The position numbers and the translations under genes were made by a program. 37,766 nt of DNA from Candidatus Gastranaerophilales bacterium (GTDB taxonomy: Bacteria > Cyanobacteriota > Vampirovibrionia > Gastranaerophilales > Gastranaerophilaceae): NCBI GenBank assembly GCA_944325115.1, contig CALUYX010000006.1:1-37766 (forward strand), in the 5' to 3' direction. Within the stretch, counting starts at the first letter, position 1, and the number at the start of each line of letters is the position of its first letter. Positions 28,451 to 36,942 of this stretch are shown here, piece by piece. A model generated the notes under the pieces. It was not told the origin of the DNA and ran no database searches. It saw nothing but the letters and a program-made list of their open reading frames with translations.

Positions 28451-29754
28451 ATAAGCTCATTTACACTTACTTCATAACTTGCCTTATCATCAACCGATTG
28501 AGTTAAATAGGCATTAATTCTGTCCATAAGCATTATTGCCTTATCCGTTACAGGGTCTGCGCCCCTTTGATATGCGCCTATATTTATCAAATCCTCATTT
28601 TTTGCATATGCCGCAAGCAAAGAACGTACCTTGCCTGCTGCCTCCTTGTGTGCCGTTGAAACAACACTGTTCATAACACGAGATATACTCTGCAGAACAT
28701 CAATTGCGGGATAGTGATTCTTATGAGCCAAGGCACGTGATAACATAATATGCCCGTCTAATATACTTCTTGCAGTATCTGAAACAGGTTCATTAAAATC
28801 ATCACCCTCAACAAGGACGGTATAAAGACCGGTTATTGTACCAAATTCGTTACTTCCGGCTCTTTCCAAAAACTTTGGCATAAGTGCAAAAACAGAAGGT
28901 GTATAGCCCCTTGTAGCAGGAGGTTCGCCCACAGCCAAGCCGACTTCTCTTTGCGCAAGTGCAATACGGGTAACACTATCCAACATAAAAAGAACATCCT
29001 TGCCCTTGTCACGGAAATACTCAGCTATTGCACAAGCAACGAATGCTGCTTTTATCTTCACCAAAGACGGCTGCTCGGATGTTGCAACAACAACAATAGA
29101 GCGCTTCATACCCTCTGTGCCAAGGGTATTTTCTATAAACTCCCTGACCTCACGACCACGCTCACCGATTAGCGCAATTACATTTATATCGGCAGATGTA
29201 TTTTTTGCCATCATAGCAAGCGTTGTACTTTTGCCCACGCCTGAGCCTGCAAAAATACCCATACGCTGCCCCTTGCCTATGGTTATAAGTCCATCAACCG
29301 CCCTAATTCCAAGGCTCAATGGTTCATCAATCGGCTTTCTTTTAAGAGGATTAATTAATTTGCCTTTTGTAGAATAAAATTTTTCCGCATTTATCTCCCC
29401 TAGACCGTCTATCGGATTACCAAGACCATCTAATACTCTTCCTAAAAGTTCATCTGAAACTTTCACCTTCATATCAGAGCCCGTGTTAATGACTTTTGCA
29501 CCCGCCTTTAGACCTTCAATTGAGCCAAGAGGCATAAGAAGTATTCTGTCTTCTCTAAAACCCACAACTTCAGAGTGTATCGGCTCCATTGAATCCGAAA
29601 TAATGTAACATAAATCTCCAATAGAAGACTCAGGACCGTCGGCTTCAATTATCAGCCCTATTATCTCCACCACTCTTCCTATTTTTACTTGCGGCACAAT
29701 ATCATTAAGAATTTTTTTGTAAGGAGAAAAATCAAAATTATTCAACTGATTCAT
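28432..29754 (-). CDS. fliI: Flagellar export ATPase FliI
   Basis: FliI is the F1-beta-like ATPase of the flagellar type III export apparatus, held in check by FliH. The Walker A GIFAGSGVGKST, Walker B LFMLDSVTR, and the family segment GEPPATRGYTPSVF are present. The C-terminal helical export-specificity region ends SVNELIKLAQS. From ATG 29754 the protein has 440 residues. An ATG at 29772 would give 446 residues and a longer overlap with fliH. Neither start has a well-spaced SD, and translational coupling to fliH (stop at 29738) is likely. It is the last gene of the operon; fliJ does not follow. Confidence 0.95.
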   Translation of the reverse strand: MNQLNNFDFSPYKKILNDIVPQVKIGRVVEIIGLIIEADGPESSIGDLCYIISDSMEPIHSEVVGFREDRILLMPLGSIEGLKAGAKVINTGSDMKVKVSDELLGRVLDGLGNPIDGLGEINAEKFYSTKGKLINPLKRKPIDEPLSLGIRAVDGLITIGKGQRMGIFAGSGVGKSTTLAMMAKNTSADINVIALIGERGREVREFIENTLGTEGMKRSIVVVATSEQPSLVKIKAAFVACAIAEYFRDKGKDVLFMLDSVTRIALAQREVGLAVGEPPATRGYTPSVFALMPKFLERAGSNEFGTITGLYTVLVEGDDFNEPVSDTARSILDGHIMLSRALAHKNHYPAIDVLQSISRVMNSVVSTAHKEAAGKVRSLLAAYAKNEDLINIGAYQRGADPVTDKAIMLMDRINAYLTQSVDDKASYEVSVNELIKLAQS

Positions 29755-30637
29755 CCTCAATCTTTTCATCATGCATTGAATGCAATTCTTCGTGAAATTT
29801 TCTTGAAATATGATTCAAACGAGTCTCAAAACCCAAGTCAAGTCGCTCTTTTAAAGTCTGAATAATAAGGGTATCATCGTGCAAATTGGCATTATAGTGA
29901 AGTTTGATATTTTTTAATTTATCAATATCAACCCCCTCTAAATCGCCCGAATCCAAAACTTCACTAAAGAGTTTTGCATAATTTTCGCTAAGCGTCAACT
30001 CAATATTTTCCTTATCACTCAAAAGTTTTATCGACTCATCAACAATTCTTGCTATTGAATCTTTATCAATTGAGTCCATACACATTTTTCTTGCTATAAG
30101 AAGCACAAGCTCTATTATTTCATTTCTGGCAGAAATCATAATTTTATTTTTCATCTCAAAAGCATTTCCTACAATGTCATCCATTGTATTGACCTTGTGC
30201 AAAAGCTCTTCTTTTATATGCATCTGACCATCACTATAGCCTGCTTCATAGCCCTCTTTAGCTCCCTCTTGCATTGCAGTTTGCTTTATTTGCTCTGCTT
30301 CCTCTTGCGAATTTTTCAACAATTCACTCGACTCGTTTTGGGCATTTTTTAAAATTTCTTGGGCATTATTTTTTGCATCATCTAAAATCTTCTGTGCTTC
30401 TTCTTTTAATTTTGCCGCGCTTTCTTGCGCCTCTTCAATCAATCTTTGAGCCTTTGCATTTGCTTCGCTGAGAACAACTTTTGCCTTGTTAAGAACTTCT
30501 CGCTCAGTCAGATTAACTCTTTGTCCCACTTCTTGCGACAAATCATCTTCGTCTTGATTATTCTCCTGCTCCAAAGAAGACAAATCAACCACAATTGAAC
30601 TTGCAAGACTTATTTTATTTGATTCAATCCTACTCAA
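29738..30637 (-). CDS. fliH: Flagellar assembly protein FliH
   Basis: FliH is the stator-like regulator of FliI. The 299-residue protein has a long Ala/Glu/Lys-rich coiled coil (about 45-130). The glycine repeat EGAKEGYEAGYSDG, typical of FliH, follows near 125-138. The C-terminal FliH/V-ATPase-E-like domain runs from about 150 to 290. The coiled coil is longer than in short FliH proteins. The start codon is TTG at 30637, which has AGGGGA eight bases upstream and overlaps the fliG stop (TTGAGTAG), so both signals agree. Confidence 0.93.
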   Translation of the reverse strand: MSRIESNKISLASSIVVDLSSLEQENNQDEDDLSQEVGQRVNLTEREVLNKAKVVLSEANAKAQRLIEEAQESAAKLKEEAQKILDDAKNNAQEILKNAQNESSELLKNSQEEAEQIKQTAMQEGAKEGYEAGYSDGQMHIKEELLHKVNTMDDIVGNAFEMKNKIMISARNEIIELVLLIARKMCMDSIDKDSIARIVDESIKLLSDKENIELTLSENYAKLFSEVLDSGDLEGVDIDKLKNIKLHYNANLHDDTLIIQTLKERLDLGFETRLNHISRKFHEELHSMHDEKIEDESVE

Positions 30638-31652
30638 TTAATTCATCCCCTGTACCGTCACGTACAACAACAATGTCGCCGTTTTGTTCGAGCATTCTTA
30701 TTATACCGACAATTCTCGACTGAACTTCTTGAACTTCACGAGCTCTAACAGGACCCATATATTCCATATCTTCAAGCAAGATTGCCTGAGCACGCTCTGA
30801 CATGTTGCGAAGAATTTTATCTTTAACATCATCTCTTGAACCTTTAAGAGATAGTGCAAGGTCTTTTGAGTCAACCTCTCTAAGAACTCTTTGAATAGCT
30901 CTATCGTCAAGATTAACGATGTCTTCAAATACAAACATAAGACTTCTGACATCTTCTGCAAGTTGGGGAGTTTCTTCTTCCAACATTTCGATAACGTTTT
31001 TCTCTGTTGCACGGTCTGTTCTGTTCAAGATACTTGCAAGAGCTTCCGTACCTCCGGCTTTTGAAAAGTCTTGTATAACAACATTTGAGAATTTACTTTC
31101 CACAATTTTTTCCACCTCTGAAATAATTTCAGGGTTTGTAGTTTCCATCTGTGCAATCTTGAGCGCAACCCTGTGCTGAACAGCAGGAGGCAAGCAGTTA
31201 AGAACTTTTGCAGACTGCTCAGGTTTTAAGTAAGCAAGAATCAATGCAATAAGCTGAGGGTTTTCGTTCTGAAATGAAGTTGCAAGCTGAACAGGGTCGG
31301 CTTCATTAAAGAATTGGAACGGATTGGAATTTAAAATAGTAACCAATCTGTCAAGAATCCTGCTTGTTTCTTCAGAACCGTATGCTTTTTCAAGTAAAGT
31401 CTTAGCATAACTCATACCACCTGATGCCAACATGGAGTTAGCTTGAAAAATTGTATGGAACTCATCCACAACAGCCTCAAGCGTCTCAACCGGAAGTTTA
31501 TTCATAGAGGCAATATCAAGGGTTATTTGTTCCAATGCATCATCATCACTTATATTTCTCATAATTTCAGATGCAGTAGCAGGTCCCAGCACTATCATAA
31601 GCGCTGCTACTTTTTGTGAATGTGTCATTGCTTCTATTTGTATCGGGAGCAT
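30630..31652 (-). CDS. fliG: Flagellar motor switch protein FliG
   Basis: FliG sits on the MS ring and takes torque from the stator. The 340-residue protein has the three expected domains. FliG-N (KVAALMIVLGPATASEIMR) comes first. FliG-M has ENPQLIALIL, a variant of the usual EHPQ motif with His replaced by Asn. FliG-C has the MFVFEDI segment and the charged torque helix (RAIQRVLREVDSKDLALSLKG). The gene lies 27 bases after fliF and overlaps fliH by 8. Confidence 0.96.
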   Translation of the reverse strand: MLPIQIEAMTHSQKVAALMIVLGPATASEIMRNISDDDALEQITLDIASMNKLPVETLEAVVDEFHTIFQANSMLASGGMSYAKTLLEKAYGSEETSRILDRLVTILNSNPFQFFNEADPVQLATSFQNENPQLIALILAYLKPEQSAKVLNCLPPAVQHRVALKIAQMETTNPEIISEVEKIVESKFSNVVIQDFSKAGGTEALASILNRTDRATEKNVIEMLEEETPQLAEDVRSLMFVFEDIVNLDDRAIQRVLREVDSKDLALSLKGSRDDVKDKILRNMSERAQAILLEDMEYMGPVRAREVQEVQSRIVGIIRMLEQNGDIVVVRDGTGDELIE

Positions 31653-31679
31653 ATCTCTTTAATTCTTCTCTTTTTCTTT

Positions 31680-33398
31680 CTACTCTTTCATGTATGATGT
31701 CAACAATCTTGCCGCATCTTGAGGGTCGTTCATAATTATACCTGTAATCTCTGCACGCTTCTTATCAAGGTCAGAATTTTGTTTTGCCTCAATTGAATCA
31801 CCCTGTTCAATATATTCGCCATCAGGATTATCAATGTTACCCATAATTAAATACGGGTCAAAACCGCCATATTGATTTTCCTCAGGATATTGAGCCTTTG
31901 CAAGTTCCTGCTTTTTGAATATGGATGAAAATGTCGAAAGTGCAACCAAACCTAATATCAGAACTATTAAAAGCGGTGCGACATTTGTAAATAAAAACTC
32001 AAGTATCTCCATAGCTTTTGCGTACTTTTGCTCATTTTGCGTTTGAAGTTGTTCTGCTTTATCAATTCCCATAAACTTGAGACTTGAAACATTTACAACA
32101 TCGCCTCTTGAGATATCCATACCGGCTGCAGCTATTACAAGATTCTTGATATCTTCTTTTTCCGTATCGGTTAAAATTTTATTAACCGCAACTGCAACAG
32201 AAAGACGAGTAACCGAACCGGGAGCGTAAACTACCTGTTTTACTTCTTTTGTAACAGCATAATTAACGGCATTTTTTTCTTTTTCATAGCTAAGCTCTCT
32301 GCCTCTGACTTTATCTGTGACATTTCTTGCATTTTCATCAGCCTCACTAATGCCCGTTTGTTCTTCAACAACTGTCATAACATTTTGAGTTTGAGGATTT
32401 TGAGCATTTTGCCCTTGAGCCTGAGGATTTTGTTGAGCCTGAGGATTGTCAGGGTCAAGCGCCACTTCGTCTTTTTTAAGAACAATCGGTTGAGGCTTTT
32501 TATAAACTTCTTTTTCGCTTTGTTGTCCCACGACAACTCCACCCTGAGTGCCATCAGCAGGAATATAACTTTCAATAGTCGAGCGGGTAGAGTTAAAGTC
32601 CATTACAGCACTCACTTGAACGGAAACATTATCTTTACCCATTATTGTTTCAAGAGTATCTTGAATCTTTTTTGCGGCTTCTTTTTCAAAAGTAGTCCTG
32701 TATGATTGCATATCAGTGTTGTTTTTTGAAACATCCTCGCTTAGAGCATTTCCGTACTGGTCGGTCAAAAAGACTCTGTCATTTGTAAGTCTTGGAACAG
32801 AATATGCTACAAGATTTTTAATAGCAAGAATCTGAGCAGGCTTAAGTCTGTAACCCGGTTCCAGAATCAAAACAACACTGGCACTTGGCTCTTCATCATT
32901 ATCAGAAAACACCGAGCGCTCAGGCTCTGCAAGCTGTACCCTTGCTTTTTGAATGCCCGATATTTTCTCTATTGAGCGGGTTAGTTCACCTTGAAAAATT
33001 CTTTGCTTTGTCAGTTTATTTTTAAAATCAGTAGAACCCATCTGCAGGTCATCTAAAAGCTCAAAACCCGGGGAGGAGTCTTTTATAAGGTCATTTTCCG
33101 CAACAAAAATTCTTAGATTTTCTCTGTCTTGTTCCCTGACTAATATTGCAGATTTATCATCAGAGAGCTTAAATGCATAACCGCTTTTTTTAAGGCTTTC
33201 AGATATTGCAGCCACATCATCTTTTGATAAATCAGAATACAACACAGACCAATTGGGCTCAGTTGCTCTAAAAATAAAATAAACACAAACCACCATGGCA
33301 ACAACCATAAGTGCACCTATCAGGAATTTTTGATTTATATCAAATTTATCCCAGATTTTTTTTATATCAAGAGCCATTGCCTTAAGGTGTTCGTTCAC
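31680..33398 (-). CDS. fliF: Flagellar MS-ring protein FliF
   Basis: FliF builds the membrane ring that houses the export gate. The 572-residue protein has an N-terminal membrane helix (about 26-45), YscJ/FliF ring domains (WSVLYSDLSKDDVAAI, ARVQLAEPERSVFSDN) and a Gln/Asn/Pro-rich linker near 320-345 (AQQNPQAQGQNAQ). A second membrane helix lies near 475-495, and a FliG-binding tail at the end (DPQDAARLLTSYMKE). The first start is GTG 33398, with AGGGA about 11 bases upstream. ATG 33377 (MALDIKK) is an alternative. A sigma70-type promoter lies just upstream, inside the operon. Confidence 0.96.
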   Translation of the reverse strand: MNEHLKAMALDIKKIWDKFDINQKFLIGALMVVAMVVCVYFIFRATEPNWSVLYSDLSKDDVAAISESLKKSGYAFKLSDDKSAILVREQDRENLRIFVAENDLIKDSSPGFELLDDLQMGSTDFKNKLTKQRIFQGELTRSIEKISGIQKARVQLAEPERSVFSDNDEEPSASVVLILEPGYRLKPAQILAIKNLVAYSVPRLTNDRVFLTDQYGNALSEDVSKNNTDMQSYRTTFEKEAAKKIQDTLETIMGKDNVSVQVSAVMDFNSTRSTIESYIPADGTQGGVVVGQQSEKEVYKKPQPIVLKKDEVALDPDNPQAQQNPQAQGQNAQNPQTQNVMTVVEEQTGISEADENARNVTDKVRGRELSYEKEKNAVNYAVTKEVKQVVYAPGSVTRLSVAVAVNKILTDTEKEDIKNLVIAAAGMDISRGDVVNVSSLKFMGIDKAEQLQTQNEQKYAKAMEILEFLFTNVAPLLIVLILGLVALSTFSSIFKKQELAKAQYPEENQYGGFDPYLIMGNIDNPDGEYIEQGDSIEAKQNSDLDKKRAEITGIIMNDPQDAARLLTSYMKE

Positions 33399-33429
33399 TT
33401 TATTAAATATCCCTGTTAAATTTTTACGT

Positions 33430-33441
33430 ATACTATAGTAT
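33430..33441. promoter_or_regulatory. 12-bp perfect palindrome at the fliF promoter
   Basis: ATACTATAGTAT reads the same on both strands and covers the last two bases of the -10 box and the predicted start of transcription near 33433. Its position would suit a repressor operator, but an AT-rich palindrome of this length could also arise by chance. Confidence 0.35.
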
Positions 33442-33468
33442 TGTAGACTTTTTTAGCACGAAATTCAA
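33440..33468 (-). promoter_or_regulatory. Internal sigma70-type promoter for fliFGHI
   Basis: On the minus strand TTGAAT (33468-33463), a 17-base spacer and TACAAT (33445-33440) make a near-consensus promoter in the 84-base gap between fliE and fliF. It would let fliF, fliG, fliH and fliI be expressed apart from the upstream response regulator, kinase and rod genes. Confidence 0.65.
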
Positions 33469-33482
33469 TTTGTTAAGGTTTT

Positions 33483-33956
33483 TTAAACTCTTAAATTTTT
33501 AAATTCGGTGTATGCATTTATCATCTGGTTTCTCAGCTGAATTGCCATCTGCATTGCAAGAGATGATTTTTGAGAGGCTATCATTACTTCATGCACGCTT
33601 ATATCCCCGCCTGCAGCAAAGGTTTCCATAGCATCTTCAGCCTCTTTTTGCACGCCGCTTAAGTTGCCAAATCCCTGAGATAATCCTTCTCCTATGTCAT
33701 GCGCCATTCTTGCAGTGTCTGAAAGATTTTCCACTTTCTGAGCATTAATCGCATCTGCCCCCAAAAACATCTCGACACTGCCCTTTAGCCTTTGTGGCTC
33801 TTTTGAATTAGCGGGTTTTGATGAAGTCATTGAATTAAAAACTTCATTAAAATCAGAAGCATTTTCAATTTGTTTGTCAAAATTTTTAATGTTTCTGTCA
33901 AAACTTTTATTATAGCTCTCTATTGAACCTATGTTTGTATTAATTTCAAAATTCAT
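33483..33956 (-). CDS. fliE: Flagellar hook-basal body protein FliE
   Basis: FliE joins the MS ring to the rod. The C-terminal 60 residues are typical (EVMIASQKSSLAMQMAIQLRNQMINAYTEF). At 157 residues it is longer than the common 95-115. The extra length is a polar N-terminal region (about 1-70) with little predicted order. The gene begins 10 bases after flgC and ends the flgB-flgC-fliE block that is usual in flagellar operons. Confidence 0.9.
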   Translation of the reverse strand: MNFEINTNIGSIESYNKSFDRNIKNFDKQIENASDFNEVFNSMTSSKPANSKEPQRLKGSVEMFLGADAINAQKVENLSDTARMAHDIGEGLSQGFGNLSGVQKEAEDAMETFAAGGDISVHEVMIASQKSSLAMQMAIQLRNQMINAYTEFKNLRV

Positions 33957-33966
33957 TTTCTAAGCC

Positions 33967-34461
33967 CTATATTTGTAGTGCAGACTGAATCATGGTTTTT
34001 GTTGTCTGAGCTATCGTGACATTTGCCTCATATGCCTTTGAAGCGTTTACCATATTGACCATTTCTTCAACAACATTCACATTTGGCAAAGTCACCATAC
34101 CCTTTTCATCAGCATCAGGATGAGTCGGGTCATACACCATTCTGTATGGATTTTCAGATTCTGCGATTTTATCCACCATGACCCCTTGAGAAAGTCCGTC
34201 CTCTTCAAAAACCACTCTTCCTCTTAAATAAGGACCGTTTTCAATGTCCATTTGAGGTTTAACACCGCCCGTAGGAAGCGCGGGACGAAGAGAGTCTTTG
34301 TAAACCGCTTTAAAAGTAACTTCTTTTTTTGCGTAAACTTCTCTTTCACCTTTTGCATTTCTTGTGGTGTTAGCATTTGCAATGTTAGATGAAACAGTAT
34401 CCATCATTACACGCTGTGCGTGCATTCCTGAAGCTGCTATATCAAAAATATCAAAACTCAT
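33967..34461 (-). CDS. flgC: Flagellar proximal rod protein FlgC
   Basis: This rod component is secreted by the flagellar export system. The 164-residue protein has the N-terminal flg_bb_rod helix (FDIAASGMHAQRVMMDTVSS, NIANANT) and the C-terminal partner helix (VNVVEEMVNMVNASKAYEAN). Together these form the coiled coil of axial proteins. It is slightly longer than the common 135-150 residues. It lies 13 bases after flgB. Confidence 0.95.
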   Translation of the reverse strand: MSFDIFDIAASGMHAQRVMMDTVSSNIANANTTRNAKGEREVYAKKEVTFKAVYKDSLRPALPTGGVKPQMDIENGPYLRGRVVFEEDGLSQGVMVDKIAESENPYRMVYDPTHPDADEKGMVTLPNVNVVEEMVNMVNASKAYEANVTIAQTTKTMIQSALQI

Positions 34462-34474
34462 ATACTAAACCTCT

Positions 34475-34936
34475 TTATTGTCCTTTAATTACACTTTGCA
34501 AGCTTTGATAAGACCTTGCCATCAAAGTTGCAAGAATCGTATATTGCGTACCGGTTTTAGCCTCATCCATCATCTCTGATTCAAGATTTACATTATTTCC
34601 ATCCGCACTTATCGGGTCTGAATAATCGGCAATCACTTCCGGCGAAAAGTTATTGTTAACCGGACTTCTTAAAAATGCAATCTGCGCAGGGTCTTGTTTT
34701 TTTAGCGCTTCAAGCGGATTTTCCGTAATTTTTCTTGAATTTTCGACTTTAATTTTTTCCTTTAAATCCTCTCGTTCAATCATTTGTTGAATTTGGTCTT
34801 CAAAGGCAACATCTTTTCTTTGATACCCCGGAGTTGTCGCGTTTACGGTATTAGCCGAAATTGCCTTCGAGCGCTCATAAAGTCCGTCTAGCGCAAGTGC
34901 TGCTATATCTCTTGTTCTGTTGTTTATTAAATCCAT
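34475..34936 (-). CDS. flgB: Flagellar rod protein FlgB
   Basis: This 153-residue proximal rod protein shows the N-terminal axial motif (ALDGLYERSKAISANTVNA, TPGYQRKDVAFED) and C-terminal helix (NNVNLESEMMDEAKTGTQYT). It begins 15 bases after the histidine kinase gene, so the regulator pair and rod genes form one transcription unit. Confidence 0.95.
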   Translation of the reverse strand: MDLINNRTRDIAALALDGLYERSKAISANTVNATTPGYQRKDVAFEDQIQQMIEREDLKEKIKVENSRKITENPLEALKKQDPAQIAFLRSPVNNNFSPEVIADYSDPISADGNNVNLESEMMDEAKTGTQYTILATLMARSYQSLQSVIKGQ

Positions 34937-34951
34937 AAACTCACCTCTTTT

Positions 34952-36190
34952 TTAGTTTATTCCATCCTGGATTAAAGGAATGGTAACCAAAAATTCCGTT
35001 TCATCATCATCGCTTTTTACAAGCGAAATAGAACCAAGCTGAGCTGCAAGGTATTTTCTGCATATGCTCAAACCAAGTCCCCAGCCGTCTTTTTTAGTTG
35101 AGAAGCCTTCGGTAAAAAGCTTTGTTTTAATATCTTCAGCTATTTTTTCACCGTGATTTTTTATGAATATTTTCACATATTTATCATCAGCTTCTATTCT
35201 TATTTCTATTTCATCATCAAAAGTTGACTCTGCTGCGTTTTTAACAATATTGTTTAATACTGCAAAAAATCTGTCCTCATCTATTAATACAAGCGCTCTT
35301 CCTCTTATATTGTCTACAAATTTTATCTTGTTATTTCTCTCGGGCAAAATTTGTTCAAAAATTGAAATAGAAGATTTCACAACCTCTCTTATATCTTTTT
35401 CTTCAAAATTAAGGTTGTCACCCGCTCTTAAATCATCGAGCTGCAAACGGATAAGAGAAATTGATTTTTTAATTAAGCTTATATTCTTATCCTCGCCCAG
35501 ATTTTTCTCAAGAATTTTTGCGTATATATCAAGTACGCTCAATTGATTCTTTATCTCATGCGCGCAATTTTTAATATTTGCATTAATTTCATCTATTTTA
35601 TCTCTTGTCTGAAGTTTATCCGCAATTATTTCCTGCTCTTTAAAATTAAAATCGTTTTCTTTTATATTTTCGTTTAAAATCCTCAAAACGTTATATATTG
35701 CATCGTTTAAAAGAGCATTTTCACGGCGTTCCGGACGGAAAGAATAAAATTTTTCATCCAAATCTATCTTCAATCTGTCTTTTACGGTTTCAAAAACTTC
35801 ATTGACGTCTTTTGAATTAACTTTGATGCAAAGTCTTGTTTCATCTTTGTTTTGAGAATCGGAATAATCCCAAATTAAAACTGCGTTGTACCTGTGAGAA
35901 GTAATAATTACAAATTCAACCTCAACAAGGTCATCTCTTGAAACAATATCAAAGTCTAAAAAACTGTACATTTCAACATTTGAACAGTATTCAAGTCTTT
36001 TTATTATACCATTAAGACTGCTTGTATCTTTAAATCTTGTTAAAATAAGAGATTTGGCGTTATTGGCGGCAATTGGCTCAAGCAAGCTGCGAAGAATACC
36101 ATTGACGGTCTTTCTTGAAAAAAATTCTTCACTATTTTCGTATTCTGTATCTAAAAAACTTTTTATAGACTTTCTGTTGTTCTTATACAT
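34952..36190 (-). CDS. Cytosolic sensor histidine kinase of the flagellar operon
   Basis: This 412-residue kinase has no membrane helix or signal peptide, so it senses an internal cue. Residues 1-190 form an alpha/beta input region I do not recognise (SLILTRFKDTSSLNGIIKRL, FVIITSHRYNAVLIWDYSDS). The H-box is CAHEIKNQLS (His211). The HATPase domain has the N box NIVKNAAEST and G boxes FSTKKDGWGLGLSICRKY. The partner is almost surely the NarL-type regulator encoded 41 bases upstream. Because flgB follows 15 bases later, control of flagellar assembly is the likely job. A GGTGAG before the ATG supports the start. Confidence 0.92.
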   Translation of the reverse strand: MYKNNRKSIKSFLDTEYENSEEFFSRKTVNGILRSLLEPIAANNAKSLILTRFKDTSSLNGIIKRLEYCSNVEMYSFLDFDIVSRDDLVEVEFVIITSHRYNAVLIWDYSDSQNKDETRLCIKVNSKDVNEVFETVKDRLKIDLDEKFYSFRPERRENALLNDAIYNVLRILNENIKENDFNFKEQEIIADKLQTRDKIDEINANIKNCAHEIKNQLSVLDIYAKILEKNLGEDKNISLIKKSISLIRLQLDDLRAGDNLNFEEKDIREVVKSSISIFEQILPERNNKIKFVDNIRGRALVLIDEDRFFAVLNNIVKNAAESTFDDEIEIRIEADDKYVKIFIKNHGEKIAEDIKTKLFTEGFSTKKDGWGLGLSICRKYLAAQLGSISLVKSDDDETEFLVTIPLIQDGIN

Positions 36191-36231
36191 TTATAAACTC
36201 ACCATTTTAAACCTTGCCCAAATCAAAGAGC

Positions 36232-36942
36232 CTATGCAATTTTTACTTTTTTCTTTGTGCTAAAACCTTTATTTATTGCATATAGCACAGCTTGTGTTCT
36301 GTCATTTACCTGTAATTTTTGGAAGATATTGTTAACGTGTGTTTTAACGGTTGTTTCAGAGATAACTAGCTGTTGAGCTACACCTTTGTAAGTAATGCCT
36401 TCAGTTAAAAGTCCCAAAACTTCTTCTTCACGATTTGTCAGGTAGTTAAGCAGATTTTCTTCATCATCAGCAGCATCGTACGCCTTTTCATTTCTTTGCG
36501 CAGCTTGGAAATATTCGAAGAATTTAGAGCAAAGAATGGAGGGGAGGTATATTTTGCCCATTGAAACCTCATCAAGAGCACGAATAAGCTGAGCTGACGC
36601 CATGGTTTTTAGGATATAACCCTTAGCACCGATTTTCATGGCACGGTAGATTAAATCAGCGTCATCATAACCTGTAAGTGCAATTATTCTTGTTTTTAAA
36701 CCAAGTTTTTCAATTTCTGAAATTGCAGTTATACCGTCAATCTCAGGCATATTAATATCCATAAGGACAATATCGGGCTGATATTTTTTGATAAGAGAAA
36801 TTGCAACATTAACATTGCCGGCATTAGCTATAACTTCATAATCCTGTTCAAGATTAATAAGTTCTCTTATGCCCGAAGCATGGTCATAATTGTCATCTAC
36901 TACAATAACTCTTGTCTTTCTTTTAAAATCAGCTCTTCTCAT
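36232..36942 (-). CDS. NarL/FixJ-family response regulator
   Basis: This 236-residue DNA-binding regulator has a receiver domain (about 10-130, phospho-Asp62 in LMDINMPEIDG, Lys in YILKTM) and a LuxR-type HTH (about 165-230: LTNREEEVLGLLTEGITYKG, SETTVKTHVNNIFQKL). Receiver and HTH are joined by a linker with an acidic patch (DAADDEE). The start ATG at 36942 follows GGAGGAGAAT, a strong SD. It is the first gene of the flagellar operon and is paired with the kinase below it. The sequence does not show whether it activates its own operon. Confidence 0.94.
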   Translation of the reverse strand: MRRADFKRKTRVIVVDDNYDHASGIRELINLEQDYEVIANAGNVNVAISLIKKYQPDIVLMDINMPEIDGITAISEIEKLGLKTRIIALTGYDDADLIYRAMKIGAKGYILKTMASAQLIRALDEVSMGKIYLPSILCSKFFEYFQAAQRNEKAYDAADDEENLLNYLTNREEEVLGLLTEGITYKGVAQQLVISETTVKTHVNNIFQKLQVNDRTQAVLYAINKGFSTKKKVKIA

